Shown: positions 16,610 through 25,700, counted from the first letter of the stretch. The stretch: 64,000 nucleotides of DNA from Candidatus Contendibacter sp. (GCA_029624765.1 JARSSO010000045.1:62001-126000); one strand, 5' to 3'. Program-made: numbers and translations. The notes: a model not told the origin generated them from the letters alone.

Positions 16610-17788
16610 ATGTCCCGCGTTCAGACCGGCTTGGAAACGCTGCTCAACGAATTTCCCGAAAAAATCCGCAACTCCCGAATCGGAGTGGTGTGCCATCCCG
16701 CCAGCGTCGATGCCGAATTGCGCCACGCGCTTGATTTGTTGCAGGCGGCCGGCGCTCGAATCGTCGCCATTTTCGGTCCGGAGCACGGCGCCCGAGGCGA
16801 GGCGCAGGACATGGAAGATGTCGAGGATGTGCCGCTCGATCCCCGGCTCGGGGTGCCGGTGCATAGCTTGTACGGCGCGACCTTCGACAGCCTGACGCCT
16901 CGCCGGGAACAACTTGAGGATCTCGATGCGCTGGTGATCGACCTGCAAGACGTGGGAGCGCGCTATTACACCTTCGTCTGGACCATGGCGCTGTGCATGG
17001 AAGCGGCCGGCGCGGTCGGCGTGCGGGTGCTGGTCTGCGACCGTCCCAATCCCATCGACGGGCTGACCACCGAAGGCAGTCTGATCAAACCGGGCTTCGA
17101 GTCCTTCGTCGGTTTGCATCCGCTGCCCAACCGGCACGGGTTGACGGCCGGGGAAATCGCCCGCTACGTCCAACTGCGGCGGGGTGTCCGGTGCGAGCTG
17201 GACGTGTTGCCCATGCGCGGTTGGCGACGCGAGATGTACTTCGAGGACACCGGTTTGCCCTGGGTCTATCCCTCGCCCAACATGCCGACGGTCGATACCG
17301 CACTGGTCTATCCCGGCATGTGTTTGGTGGAAGCGACCGAACTGTCGGAAGGGCGCGGCACCTGCCGGCCGTTCGAGGTGGCCGGTGCGCCGGGCATCGA
17401 TCCCGAAGCCCTCGCCGCCGAACTGTCCCGCAAAAACCTGACCGGCTGCCTGTTTCGTCCGCTTTATTTCCGGCCCAAGTTTCAAAAACACGCCGGCAGG
17501 AGTTGCGGGGGCGTACAAATCCACGTCACCGACCGCCGGGAGTTCTATTCCTGCGCGGTCGGCGTCGCGTTCCTGCAAAGCGTCAAGCGCGTGGCTCCAG
17601 ATGCCTTTGCCTGGCGGGCGAAGCCCTACGAATTCGTGGCCGACGTTCCCGCCATCGACCTGCTGGCGGGGGATGACCGGCTGCGCCTGGCGTTGGAGAC
17701 GGACGCCGATCTGACCGAGCTTGCCAGCCAATGGGCGCAGGAACGGGCGGGGTTCGAGGAAATGCGTCGCGAGGCGTTTCTCTACTGA
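16610..17788 (+). CDS. DUF1343 / NamZ-like exo-beta-N-acetylmuramidase family protein
   Basis: 392 residues. Conserved DUF1343 features are visible: GVVCHPASVD, FGPEHGARGEAQD, DLQDVGARYYTFVWTM, DRPNPIDG, and the C-terminal YPSPNMPTVDTA. Bacillus NamZ of this family removes terminal MurNAc from peptidoglycan fragments, so a cell-wall recycling role is possible. No signal peptide is seen, so it would act in the cytoplasm. AAGGAG lies about 11 bases before the ATG. It is convergent with cobJ, overlapping by seven bases. Confidence 0.85.
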   Translation: MSRVQTGLETLLNEFPEKIRNSRIGVVCHPASVDAELRHALDLLQAAGARIVAIFGPEHGARGEAQDMEDVEDVPLDPRLGVPVHSLYGATFDSLTPRREQLEDLDALVIDLQDVGARYYTFVWTMALCMEAAGAVGVRVLVCDRPNPIDGLTTEGSLIKPGFESFVGLHPLPNRHGLTAGEIARYVQLRRGVRCELDVLPMRGWRREMYFEDTGLPWVYPSPNMPTVDTALVYPGMCLVEATELSEGRGTCRPFEVAGAPGIDPEALAAELSRKNLTGCLFRPLYFRPKFQKHAGRSCGGVQIHVTDRREFYSCAVGVAFLQSVKRVAPDAFAWRAKPYEFVADVPAIDLLAGDDRLRLALETDADLTELASQWAQERAGFEEMRREAFLY

Positions 17789-18570
17789 TCGGTATCCGCC
17801 AGTTCCGGCTTGGTGTGATAGCCGCGCGGGGTGTAGACCCACTTTCCCGCCCGCCGGGTTTCGCTGTTGCCGACCATGACCAGCGACAGCATGTTCAGCG
17901 GTTCCGGATCGAGTTCGCCCAGGGTGGTGACGGTCAATTGTTCGCCCTTGCGGGTGACGTTGAAGGCGACGATCACCGGCGTTTCCGGCTGGCGGTAACG
18001 CAGCAGGATTTTCCGGGCCTCCAGCAGTTGCCAGGAGCGTTTGTTGGACACCGCGTTGTAAAAAGCTATCGCGAAATCGCCTTGACCAGCCAGGTCGATG
18101 CGCTTGGCGATCAGTTCCCACGGCGTCAGCAGGTCGGAGAGGGAAATGACGCAGAAGTCGTGCGCCAGTGGAGCGCCGACTCGCGCCGCCGCCGCTTGCA
18201 TGGCGGAAATGCCGGGGATGACTTCGATTTCAACGTCTGACCATTCCGGTTTCGGTTTGCGCGCCAGCAGTTCGAACACCACCGTCGCCATGCCGTAGAT
18301 GCCGGCGTCACCGCTGGAAATCAGCGCGGTGGTCCGGCCACTGGCGGCTAGATCGAGCGCCAGCGCCGCGCGGGCCAGTTCCTCGCCCATCGGCGTCTTG
18401 TGGCGGATCTTGCCCTCGGTCAGCTCGCCAAGCAGGTTCAGGTACAAGCCGTGACCAGCCAGATCGGTGCAGGAATCCAGCGCGGCGTGGGCAGCGGGGC
18501 TAAGATGTTCCAGCCCGCCCGGGCCGGCACCGATAATGTAGAGTCGTCGAGTGAGTGGCATGAAGCTCAT
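17782..18570 (-). CDS. cobJ: Precorrin-3B C17-methyltransferase (CobJ/CbiH)
   Basis: 262-residue SAM-dependent tetrapyrrole methylase that contracts the corrin ring. Motifs are RLYIIGAGPGG near the N-terminus, ALISSGDAGIYGMA, VIPGISAMQAAAA and AFYNAVSNKRSW. Start 18570 is chosen because its ATG overlaps the upstream protease stop (ATGA). No other cobalamin genes are nearby, so its place at the end of the hox operon is unusual. Confidence 0.9.
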   Translation of the reverse strand: MSFMPLTRRLYIIGAGPGGLEHLSPAAHAALDSCTDLAGHGLYLNLLGELTEGKIRHKTPMGEELARAALALDLAASGRTTALISSGDAGIYGMATVVFELLARKPKPEWSDVEIEVIPGISAMQAAAARVGAPLAHDFCVISLSDLLTPWELIAKRIDLAGQGDFAIAFYNAVSNKRSWQLLEARKILLRYRQPETPVIVAFNVTRKGEQLTVTTLGELDPEPLNMLSLVMVGNSETRRAGKWVYTPRGYHTKPELADTDQ

Positions 18571-19127
18571 ATCTGGGTAAGGTGCCAGGGCGCATTTTGG
18601 CATACTTCCACAAATCGACCCCAGCTTTCGACATCCCGCTGTTCCAGCAATCGCCCGACGAACTTCAGTGCCACCGCCAGATTCACCTCGGCCGCCGCGC
18701 TTAGCGACTCACCCAGTTCGAACCGTTCGCCGCGAATGGCCAGTTGAAACGCCGGCGGCGGTGGGGCGTGGTTGATCTGCTGATAGACGTGCAGCACGGC
18801 GGCGGGTGATAGAGCGTGGCTGGTATAGCTGGTATCGCGCGCCGGCTGTGGGCGGGTGAATTCAAACGGCGGCGGGCAGGAGACGCTGGCGTCCACGAAC
18901 AGGGCCAGCGCCCGGTTTTCCAAATCCACCGCGTGTTCGATCTGCAACTGAAAGTCGGCGAGCAGCTCGATGTCATTCCAGTCATCGCGCTGCTTTCGCA
19001 ATTCCGCCAGCCGTTCCAAAAACAGGGGTCCGAGTGCGTCATCGCCCCGGCTGGGATTGCCAACGGCGAGAACCAACAAACTGGAACAACGCCCCTCAAT
19101 GCGCGTCCTGGGCCACTCCATCCGCAT
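18567..19127 (-). CDS. hoxW: Hydrogenase maturation protease for the Hox enzyme (HoxW-like)
   Basis: About 186 residues. The motif LAVGNPSRGDDALGP holds the first metal-binding acidic residue, ALFVDASVS the second, and SYTSHALSP a likely His ligand; this is the pattern of proteases for group 3 hydrogenases. The start is uncertain: ATG 19127 or 19121 overlaps hoxH by 26-32 bases, and a TTG nearer the conserved motif is also possible. It should cleave the HoxH tail that follows DPCLSCATH. Confidence 0.8.
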   Translation of the reverse strand: MRMEWPRTRIEGRCSSLLVLAVGNPSRGDDALGPLFLERLAELRKQRDDWNDIELLADFQLQIEHAVDLENRALALFVDASVSCPPPFEFTRPQPARDTSYTSHALSPAAVLHVYQQINHAPPPPAFQLAIRGERFELGESLSAAAEVNLAVALKFVGRLLEQRDVESWGRFVEVCQNAPWHLTQI

Positions 19128-20586
19128 CCCGTACCAGAGAATCCACCACCGCCCCGCTCTCCTCCTCCACCAGTTCCACGATCAGCGGCATCTGGCCTAG
19201 CGCATGGGTGGCGCAGGACAGACAGGGATCGTAGGCCCGCACCGCGACCTCGATCTGGTTCAGCAACGGCTCGGTCAGCTCCTTGCCATCCAGATAGCGT
19301 GCCGCCACCTGGCGGATGGATTCGTTCATCGCCTGATTGTTGTTGGTGGTGGAGACGATCAGGTTGGCCTTCTCGACCAGCCCATCCTCGTTGATGCGGT
19401 AATGGTGGAACAACGTGCCGCGGGGCGCTTCGATCACGCCGACGCCCTCGCGCGCCGTCTCGCCGCGCACCACCAGTTCATCGCCGAAAATGTCCGGGTC
19501 GAGCAGCAGTTCCTGGATCGCCTCGGCGGCGTGCAACAACTCGATCATCCGCGCCCAGTGGTAGGCCAGGGTGAGGTGAACCGGCTGGCCCTCGCCCAGC
19601 GCCATGAATTCCTTGCGCTCCTCCTCGGCCAAGGGCGTGGGAATAAAGTCGCAGTTGTTCACCCGCGCCAGCGGCCCCACCCGATACCAGCCCCTGTCCG
19701 GCCCCAGCGAGTGGATGAACGGAAACTTCATGTAGCTCCACGGCTTGACCTGCTCGCGCAGCACCTGGGCATAGCGCCGATAATCCAGATGATCGAACAG
19801 AATTTCACCCTGGTCGTTCCTGGCCCGCAGGCCACCATGGTACAGATCCAGCGCGCCGTCGGCGCGAACCAGGCTGAGATAGTTGGAGCGGATGGTGGCG
19901 AAATGGGTGAAATAGCCGGGATTCAGCGCGTAGGCCTGCTTGATCAGCTTCAGAATGTTGCGACCCCACTGGATCATCAGATCGAGATCGGCCAGCAGAT
20001 AGTTGCGCTCCTGCAAGGTCAGCGCCTTGTTGACCCCGCCCGGCACGTTGCCGGAGCCATGCACCCGCTTGCCGGCGGTGACGCGGATCACCTCCTGGCC
20101 GTACTTGCGCAGCCGCACCCCCTGGCGGGCGATGTCGGGAAAATCGGCCATGACTCCACCGACGTTGCGGTGCGCGGCGGGGTCGTCGAAATCGAACAGG
20201 AAATCCGGCGAGGCCAGATGGAAGAAATGTACCGCGTGCGATTGCAGAGTCTGGCCGTAGTGCATCAGCCGGCGGATTTTCTCGGCGGTCGGCGTGATCT
20301 CCCGCGCCCCGACCAGTTGATCGACTGCCTTGGACGCCGCCAGATTATGGCTGACCGGACAGATTCCGCACAGCCGCTGCACCACCACCGGCACCTCCCA
20401 GTACGGCCGGCCCTGGATGAATTTTTCGAAGCCGCGAAACTCGACGATGTGCAACCGCGCCTGGCGGACGCGATGATCCCGATCCACCAGCAGCGTGACC
20501 TTGCCGTGTCCCTCGACCCGACTGAGCGGGTCGATGGCGATCCGACGCAGATATTCCGGCTGGGCAGCCGTTTCCAGGGTGGTCAT
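19096..20586 (-). CDS. hoxH: NAD-reducing bidirectional hydrogenase large subunit HoxH
   Basis: 496 residues carrying the [NiFe] site. The proximal motif RLCGICPVSH and distal motif DPCLSCATH are both intact. The length and the segment IDPLSRVEGHGKV match group 3d enzymes. About 40 residues follow the terminal His and would be removed by the protease encoded next. It is the fourth gene of hoxFUYH. Confidence 0.97.
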   Translation of the reverse strand: MTTLETAAQPEYLRRIAIDPLSRVEGHGKVTLLVDRDHRVRQARLHIVEFRGFEKFIQGRPYWEVPVVVQRLCGICPVSHNLAASKAVDQLVGAREITPTAEKIRRLMHYGQTLQSHAVHFFHLASPDFLFDFDDPAAHRNVGGVMADFPDIARQGVRLRKYGQEVIRVTAGKRVHGSGNVPGGVNKALTLQERNYLLADLDLMIQWGRNILKLIKQAYALNPGYFTHFATIRSNYLSLVRADGALDLYHGGLRARNDQGEILFDHLDYRRYAQVLREQVKPWSYMKFPFIHSLGPDRGWYRVGPLARVNNCDFIPTPLAEEERKEFMALGEGQPVHLTLAYHWARMIELLHAAEAIQELLLDPDIFGDELVVRGETAREGVGVIEAPRGTLFHHYRINEDGLVEKANLIVSTTNNNQAMNESIRQVAARYLDGKELTEPLLNQIEVAVRAYDPCLSCATHALGQMPLIVELVEEESGAVVDSLVRDADGVAQDAH

Positions 20587-20598
20587 GACGCGCCTCGT

Positions 20599-21141
20599 TC
20601 AATCATAGTGAATCTGGGTATAGGGCAGCGCGAGCGGCTGGTCCGACAGCAGTTGATTCACGAAGGTCCAGATCGCGTCCGCCGACGGCGGGCAGCCCGG
20701 CAGGAAGTAGTCGATCTTCACCACTTCATGCAGCGGATGCACCTGGTCGAGCAACAGCGGAATTTCCGGGTCGTTGGGAATCTGGGGATTGACCAGACCG
20801 ATCCCGCGCAGGTACGACTCCTCCAGGCAGTCCTTGAGGTCGAACTGGTTGCGCATCGCCGGGACGCCGCCGTTCAACGCGCAAGCGCCGATGGCCACCA
20901 GAATCTTGCAGCGTGCCCGGAACTCCATCAGCACGTGGACGTTTTCGGCATTGCACACCCCCCCTTCGATCAAGCCAAGATCGCAATCACTCAACTCCTT
21001 GATATCGGTCAGCGGGCTGCGGTCCAGCTCCACGCGCTCGGCCAGATCGAACAGCCGCTCGTCGAGATCGAGCAGCGACATGTGGCAACCGAAACAGCCC
21101 GCCAGCGAACAGGTGGCAATTTTCACCTTGGGTTCACTCAT
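20599..21141 (-). CDS. hoxY: NAD-reducing hydrogenase small subunit HoxY
   Basis: 180 residues starting MSEPKVKIATCSLAGCFGCH. The Cys residues CSLAGCFGC, GGVCNAEN, IGACALNGGVP and LPGCPPSAD provide the single proximal [4Fe-4S] cluster. The frame is open upstream to 21237, but that extension lies within hoxU; ATG 21141 overlaps hoxU by eight bases. Confidence 0.95.
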   Translation of the reverse strand: MSEPKVKIATCSLAGCFGCHMSLLDLDERLFDLAERVELDRSPLTDIKELSDCDLGLIEGGVCNAENVHVLMEFRARCKILVAIGACALNGGVPAMRNQFDLKDCLEESYLRGIGLVNPQIPNDPEIPLLLDQVHPLHEVVKIDYFLPGCPPSADAIWTFVNQLLSDQPLALPYTQIHYD

Positions 21142-21874
21142 GGCGGCGTCCTCCCTTGCTTTCCGCCACCGTCGCCACGTCGCCCACCACGCTGATCGGC
21201 TTGCGGTCGTAAAGCCGCTGGCCGATGGGAATCTCATAGCCTCGGTGCTTGGTCAGAATCGCCCCGGTTGGACAGACCTGGGCCGCTTTGTCGGCAAGGC
21301 TGAAATCGGTCGCGCCCAGTTTGCCGGATGTGGTGTTGACTACCAGATGGGCCTGGATGCCCCGTCCCTGCACCGCGAAGATATTCTTGCCATCCACGTC
21401 GCGGCTGGCGCGCACGCACAGCTCGCACAGGATGCAGCGGTTGAAATCGATCACCGCTTCGGGATGGGAGGCGTCCACCGGCCGGCGCGGATAGAAGTGG
21501 GTGTAGTGCGGCGCCAGCATCCCGACGTAATAGGCCACCGCCTGTAATTGACACGCCCCGCTTTTCTCGCAGGCCGGGCAGACATGGTTACCCTCCACGA
21601 ACAGCATTTGCAGGATGCCGCGCCGGATCTCGCGCAGTTCTCCGGTCTCGTTCTGCACGATCTGACCGCTTGCCGCCGGGGTGGCGCAGGCCGCCTGCAC
21701 CCGGCCGTTGACCTTGACCAGGCAGACTCGGCAACTACCGTGCGGGGCGAATTCCGGGTTGAAGCACAGATGCGGGATGTAGATGCCGGCGGCCAGCGCG
21801 GCGGTCATGACGGTCTGGCCGTCCTGGAACGGCACCCGCCGCCCGTCCAGCATGAAACTCTGATCCTCGCTCAT
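21134..21874 (-). CDS. hoxU: Diaphorase iron-sulfur subunit HoxU
   Basis: 246-residue NuoG-like subunit linking HoxF to the hydrogenase module. An N-terminal [2Fe-2S] ferredoxin domain (HLCFNPEF, GSCRVCLVKV), a His/Cys-coordinated cluster (GNHVCPACEKSGACQLQ) and a 2x[4Fe-4S] domain (NRCILCELCVRA, AQVCPTGAI) are visible. ATG 21874 overlaps the hoxF stop (ATGA); longer upstream frames are not compatible with the family. Confidence 0.95.
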   Translation of the reverse strand: MSEDQSFMLDGRRVPFQDGQTVMTAALAAGIYIPHLCFNPEFAPHGSCRVCLVKVNGRVQAACATPAASGQIVQNETGELREIRRGILQMLFVEGNHVCPACEKSGACQLQAVAYYVGMLAPHYTHFYPRRPVDASHPEAVIDFNRCILCELCVRASRDVDGKNIFAVQGRGIQAHLVVNTTSGKLGATDFSLADKAAQVCPTGAILTKHRGYEIPIGQRLYDRKPISVVGDVATVAESKGGRRHE

Positions 21875-23688
21875 GGCATCGCCCCCAACATCAATTCTTC
21901 CTCGCGCAAATACGCATCCGGATCGCTGCGCCCCGTCAATTGCCGGGCCTGCTCCAGCGCCGCGTCCAGATCGAAAGCCGGTTCGAAGGCGGTCGACCGC
22001 AGCCGCCGTTCCCAGGCTTCCGGAAACTGGTCCAGACTGTCCAGCACCGGATTGGGGGCGGTCTGACCCAGTCCGCAATGACAGGCGACCTGCATGATCC
22101 GGCCGAGCTTGCGCATCTCCTCCAAGTCGTAACGGGTTCCATGGCCGGTATGGACCTTCGTCACCAGATCGCGCAGCAGCGAGGTACCGACCCGGCAAGG
22201 CGTGCAGAAGCCACAGCTTTCGTGGACGAAGAAATGGGCGAAATTGCGGACGCCATCGAGAATGTCGCGCCGATGGCTGAACACCATGAACGAGCCGCCG
22301 GTGGCCAGGTCCTCGAAGCAGATGCGCCGGTCGAACTGGCGGGCGGAAATCATGTGCCCGGCGGGACCGGCCATCTGGATGCCCTGCGCGTCCCGCGCGC
22401 CGCAATCTTCCAGCACCCGCCGCACGGTGACGCCAAACGGATATTCGTAGATGCCCGGCCGCTCGCAGTCGCCGCTGAGACTGAGCAGTTTGGTGCCCTT
22501 GGACTCCGCCGTGCCCCGACTGGCGAACCAGGCGCCGCCCTCCACCGCGATCTTGGCGGCGGCGGCGAAGGTCTCGACATTGTTGACCACGGTCGGCTGA
22601 TTCAAATAACCGTGGGTGGTCGGGAACGGCGGGCGGATGCGGGGCACGCCGTGCTTGCCTTCCAGCGACTCGATCAGCGCCGATTCCTCGCCGCAGACGT
22701 AGGCTCCGGCGCCCAAGTGAATGTCGATGTCGAAATCGAAGCCCGGCTCGCCCAGAATGTCGCTGCCCAACAGGCCAACTTCACGGCGGCGTTGCAGGTG
22801 GGCTTGAAGCGATGGCAGCAAATAGCGGTATTCGCCGCGCAGGTAGACAAAGCCCTGTCGCGCGCCAATCACCCGGCCGCACAGGGTCATGCCCTCGAAC
22901 ACCAGATCGGCGAAATCCTGCATCAGGACCCGGTCCTTGAAGGTGCCCGGCTCGCCCTCGTCGGCGTTGCAGACCACGTATTTCTCTTCGCCCGGCGCGT
23001 TGCGACAGGAAATCCATTTGGCCGCCGATTTGAACCCGGCGCCGCCCTGACCGCGCAGACCGGACTTGACCATTTCCTCCAGGATCGCCTCCGGGCGACG
23101 CTTCAAGACCGCCCGCAAGGCCGCGCCGTCGGCGAAATGCCGCCCCAGCAGGATGTCCGCCCGGCGGATGTTGCTGGCCACCTCGAAAAACTCGCGCGGC
23201 CATTCCGTCAGCGGCGTTTGGCGGTTGACCAGTTCCACGATCCGATCCAGGCGTGGCTTGTCGAGGCGGGTGAGCGCATGGCCGTTCACCAGGGCGGCGG
23301 GACCCTGATCGCACATGCCGGTGCAGGACGTCGTTCCGACCGTGACCCGGCCGTCGGCGCGGGTTTCGCCGACGTGCACGCCCAGTCGGTCGCAAAGGTA
23401 ATGCAGCAACTCGCGATTACCGAGCATCCGGTCGGTGATGTTGTCGCTGAAGAGAACGTCATAGGAACCGCGCGGCGCGGTGTAGAGGAAGGAATAAAAC
23501 TCGGCGACGCCGCGCACCTTGATCGGGGAGAGGTCAAGTTCCTCGGCGACCCGGTCCATGGTCTCGGGCGACAGCCAAGTCAAGCGGTCCTGCACGTCGC
23601 GCAGAATTTGCAGCAGCCGGGTCGGCGCCCCGCCATGGCGCTGGACGATCTCATGAATCGTCTGGGTGAGTATGTCGGATTCCGCCAT
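21871..23688 (-). CDS. hoxF: Diaphorase subunit HoxF
   Basis: 605 residues: a NuoE-like thioredoxin-fold domain at the N-terminus (TTSCTGMCDQGPA, Cys ligands), then the NuoF-like NADH/FMN module with LRGQGGAGF, GAGAYVCGEESAL and the [4Fe-4S] motif ESCGFCTPCRVG. Because NuoE- and NuoF-like parts are fused, no separate hoxE is needed; the arrangement resembles Cupriavidus HoxF. ATG 23688 has GGAGAC just upstream. Confidence 0.95.
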   Translation of the reverse strand: MAESDILTQTIHEIVQRHGGAPTRLLQILRDVQDRLTWLSPETMDRVAEELDLSPIKVRGVAEFYSFLYTAPRGSYDVLFSDNITDRMLGNRELLHYLCDRLGVHVGETRADGRVTVGTTSCTGMCDQGPAALVNGHALTRLDKPRLDRIVELVNRQTPLTEWPREFFEVASNIRRADILLGRHFADGAALRAVLKRRPEAILEEMVKSGLRGQGGAGFKSAAKWISCRNAPGEEKYVVCNADEGEPGTFKDRVLMQDFADLVFEGMTLCGRVIGARQGFVYLRGEYRYLLPSLQAHLQRRREVGLLGSDILGEPGFDFDIDIHLGAGAYVCGEESALIESLEGKHGVPRIRPPFPTTHGYLNQPTVVNNVETFAAAAKIAVEGGAWFASRGTAESKGTKLLSLSGDCERPGIYEYPFGVTVRRVLEDCGARDAQGIQMAGPAGHMISARQFDRRICFEDLATGGSFMVFSHRRDILDGVRNFAHFFVHESCGFCTPCRVGTSLLRDLVTKVHTGHGTRYDLEEMRKLGRIMQVACHCGLGQTAPNPVLDSLDQFPEAWERRLRSTAFEPAFDLDAALEQARQLTGRSDPDAYLREEELMLGAMP

Positions 23689-23778
23689 GGATCGTCTCCA
23701 CCAACGATGGGCCAATCCGGCGTTGTGGGGCGCGGATGGCGATTTTTTCGAGCAGGCCGCTAAACCACAATTTTTTTG

Positions 23779-23784
23779 ATTATA
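23779..23784 (-). promoter_or_regulatory. Predicted -10 box of the hox operon
   Basis: A perfect TATAAT read on the minus strand, about 90 bases before hoxF. No good -35 hexamer lies at the right distance, which would suit an activator-dependent promoter. Prediction by eye. Confidence 0.4.
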
Positions 23785-23820
23785 GCTCAAACCGGGATCG
23801 AAAGCTTTTGTTTTATTGCA

Positions 23821-23835
23821 GGTTAACGCTTAACC
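23821..23835. promoter_or_regulatory. Perfect palindrome upstream of hoxF (possible operator)
   Basis: GGTTAACGCTTAACC is a 6-3-6 inverted repeat in the 323-base space between the divergent hoxF and L,D-transpeptidase genes. It sits about 40 bases upstream of the predicted hox -10 box, a position suited to an activator. The binding factor is unknown. The rest of this intergenic region shows only T- and A-rich stretches. Confidence 0.35.
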
Positions 23836-24011
23836 CGCAGCGACGGGGAACGCGGCGGGTTCTGTTGAATCCAACGATTCAGGAAAAAAAGTCCGCCCTC
23901 CCCCCAAACCGCCTGGTAACAGCTTCGGCGCGGGCGCATTCTGGCATTGCGGGTGAATTGCGGGCAGAATTCCGGTTTCTTGCGACCCACCACCGGAGAC
24001 GAGATGCTTCC

Positions 24012-25277
24012 ATGCCGAGCCAACCTTCGAAATCCATCCGCTGGCTCCTGCTAGGATGGTTGACCACCGGCGCCGCGCAGGCGGCGGTTTATCCCCTGCC
24101 ACCCCCGGACACGGACGTCATCGGACAAGTCAAGGTGATGTACGCCACCAAGGACGATACGCTGGTCGATATCGCCCGCCGTTTCAGCCTGGGCTATGAC
24201 GAAATCGTTCATGCCAATCCGGGGGTGGACCGCTGGGCGCCCGGCGAAGGCACGCCCATCGTCCTGCCGACTAGCTACATCCTGCCCAACGCCCCGCGCG
24301 AAGGTATCACCCTCAACATCGCGGAGATGCGGCTGTACTACTATCCGAAGGCCAACGCCGGCGAGGAGCGGACGGTCATTACCTATCCGGTGAGCATCGG
24401 CCGCATGGACTGGAAAACGCCGATGGGGCTGACCAAGGTGGTCGCCAAGGACATCGACCCTCCCTGGCGGCCGCCGGCTTCGATCAAGGCCGAACACGCC
24501 GCCGAGGGTGACATCCTGCCGGATGTGATTCCCGGTGGCCCCGACAACCCGCTGGGACGTTACGCCATGCGGCTCGGCGTGCCCGGTTATCTGATCCACG
24601 GCACCAACAAACCTTACGGCATCGGGATGCGGGTGACGCACGGTTGCGTGCGGATGTACCCGGAAGACATCGAACGCTTATTCGGCATGGTGCCGGTCGG
24701 TACGCCGGTGCGGCTGGTCGATCAACCGGTGAAGGTCGGGCGGCTGAACGGCCAATTGATGGTCGAGTCGCACGCGCCCCTGGAAGAAGACAACCTGCCG
24801 ATCAAGCTTACCCTGGAGCAGGCCCACCAGGCGGTGATCGCCAAGACCGGTCCCGACATGGCCGGCGTGGACCAGGCCACGCTGGAATTGGCGGTGGAAC
24901 AATTCAGCGGCATTCCGGTACCGATTTCCGCGCCGGTCCCGTACCCGGTCGCGCAACCGACCCGCTCGACATCGGCGGAACCGGCGCCCGAAGACACCGC
25001 CAATCGGGCGCCGCCCCCCTACCCGCCCGCCACCGCCTACAACTCTTCCCCCAGTCCGGGTTACCGGCCCACGCCGCCGGGAGCAGCTACCCCCAGCAAT
25101 CCAGCGGCGAATTACCGGTATCCTTATTCCTATTCGCCGGCCGCCGCGCCGCCCGTTTCCCGACCCACGCCCGTCTATCCCGCGCCCTACCCCTACCCCA
25201 CTCCGCCCGCGGTTCGGCCGTCCGCCCGCGACGAGATCCGCGAACCGCCGGCTCTTCCCCCGCCAAACCGGCTGTAG
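24012..25277 (+). CDS. LysM-containing L,D-transpeptidase with Pro/Tyr-rich tail
   Basis: 421 residues. An N-terminal signal peptide (to about AAQA) is followed by a LysM-like module (DTLVDIARRFSLGYDEIVHANPG) and a YkuD catalytic domain whose motif HGTNKPYGIGMRVTHGCVRM holds the active-site His and Cys. The last 120 residues are rich in Pro and Tyr, unusual and perhaps wall-spanning. Such enzymes crosslink peptidoglycan or attach Lpp; the adjacent Lpp-like gene fits. Upstream frame to 23736 is rejected since the signal peptide begins at 24012. Confidence 0.9.
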   Translation: MPSQPSKSIRWLLLGWLTTGAAQAAVYPLPPPDTDVIGQVKVMYATKDDTLVDIARRFSLGYDEIVHANPGVDRWAPGEGTPIVLPTSYILPNAPREGITLNIAEMRLYYYPKANAGEERTVITYPVSIGRMDWKTPMGLTKVVAKDIDPPWRPPASIKAEHAAEGDILPDVIPGGPDNPLGRYAMRLGVPGYLIHGTNKPYGIGMRVTHGCVRMYPEDIERLFGMVPVGTPVRLVDQPVKVGRLNGQLMVESHAPLEEDNLPIKLTLEQAHQAVIAKTGPDMAGVDQATLELAVEQFSGIPVPISAPVPYPVAQPTRSTSAEPAPEDTANRAPPPYPPATAYNSSPSPGYRPTPPGAATPSNPAANYRYPYSYSPAAAPPVSRPTPVYPAPYPYPTPPAVRPSARDEIREPPALPPPNRL

Positions 25278-25283
25278 CGGCCA

Positions 25284-25311
25284 CAAAAAAACCCCGCGCA
25301 AGCGGGGTTCC
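25284..25311 (-). terminator. Intrinsic terminator of the Lpp-like gene
   Basis: AACCCCGC and GCGGGGTT flank a GCAA loop. On the minus strand the stem is followed by seven T residues, terminating the gene at 25335. On the plus strand the T-run is poor, but the stem may also slow transcripts of the transpeptidase gene. Confidence 0.85.
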
Positions 25312-25334
25312 TTACCACCGTCGAAAAGCCGGTC

Positions 25335-25556
25335 TTACTTGTACATCGACTTCTTGAACATGCGGTTGATTTTCTCCTCGGTCGCCATGCTCATGGACTT
25401 GGCTTCGTTGGCGGTATCCAGGGCATTGCGCGCCATGGCCTTGGCCTCATTGGCATCGTTCTGCACTTTTTGCAGATCGCTGGTGCTGGCGCAGCCAACG
25501 GTCAAACCAGCGATCAGGGCCAGCGCGGAAAGCTTGGTGACAGTCTTGAGAGACAT
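25335..25556 (-). CDS. Murein lipoprotein Lpp/OprI-like
   Basis: 73 residues. A lipoprotein signal ends LTVGCAS (Cys about 22), followed by an Ala-rich heptad helix and a C-terminus ending MYK with the terminal Lys by which Lpp is linked to peptidoglycan. ATG 25556 is chosen because AAGGAG lies six bases upstream. Its promoter and terminator flank it as a single-gene unit, next to two L,D-transpeptidases that could make the linkage. Confidence 0.9.
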   Translation of the reverse strand: MSLKTVTKLSALALIAGLTVGCASTSDLQKVQNDANEAKAMARNALDTANEAKSMSMATEEKINRMFKKSMYK

Positions 25557-25652
25557 CTTCAACTCCTTAAGCAGCATTCATTCAAACAAAAAGGTGCTGA
25601 CTAACGACACTGTCGCTAAAGCACAACCAAGTTGCAACAACACAACAAGACC

Positions 25653-25658
25653 ATTATA
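25653..25658 (-). promoter_or_regulatory. Predicted -10 box of the Lpp-like gene
   Basis: Perfect TATAAT on the minus strand about 95 bases before the ATG. A possible -35 TTGTCG lies 19 bases upstream. The leader between them and the gene is A/T-rich with no clear structure. Confidence 0.5.
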
Positions 25659-25700
25659 TAACGAAACAGGAGTTCGCCGACAATGGCGAAAACGCCGGGG

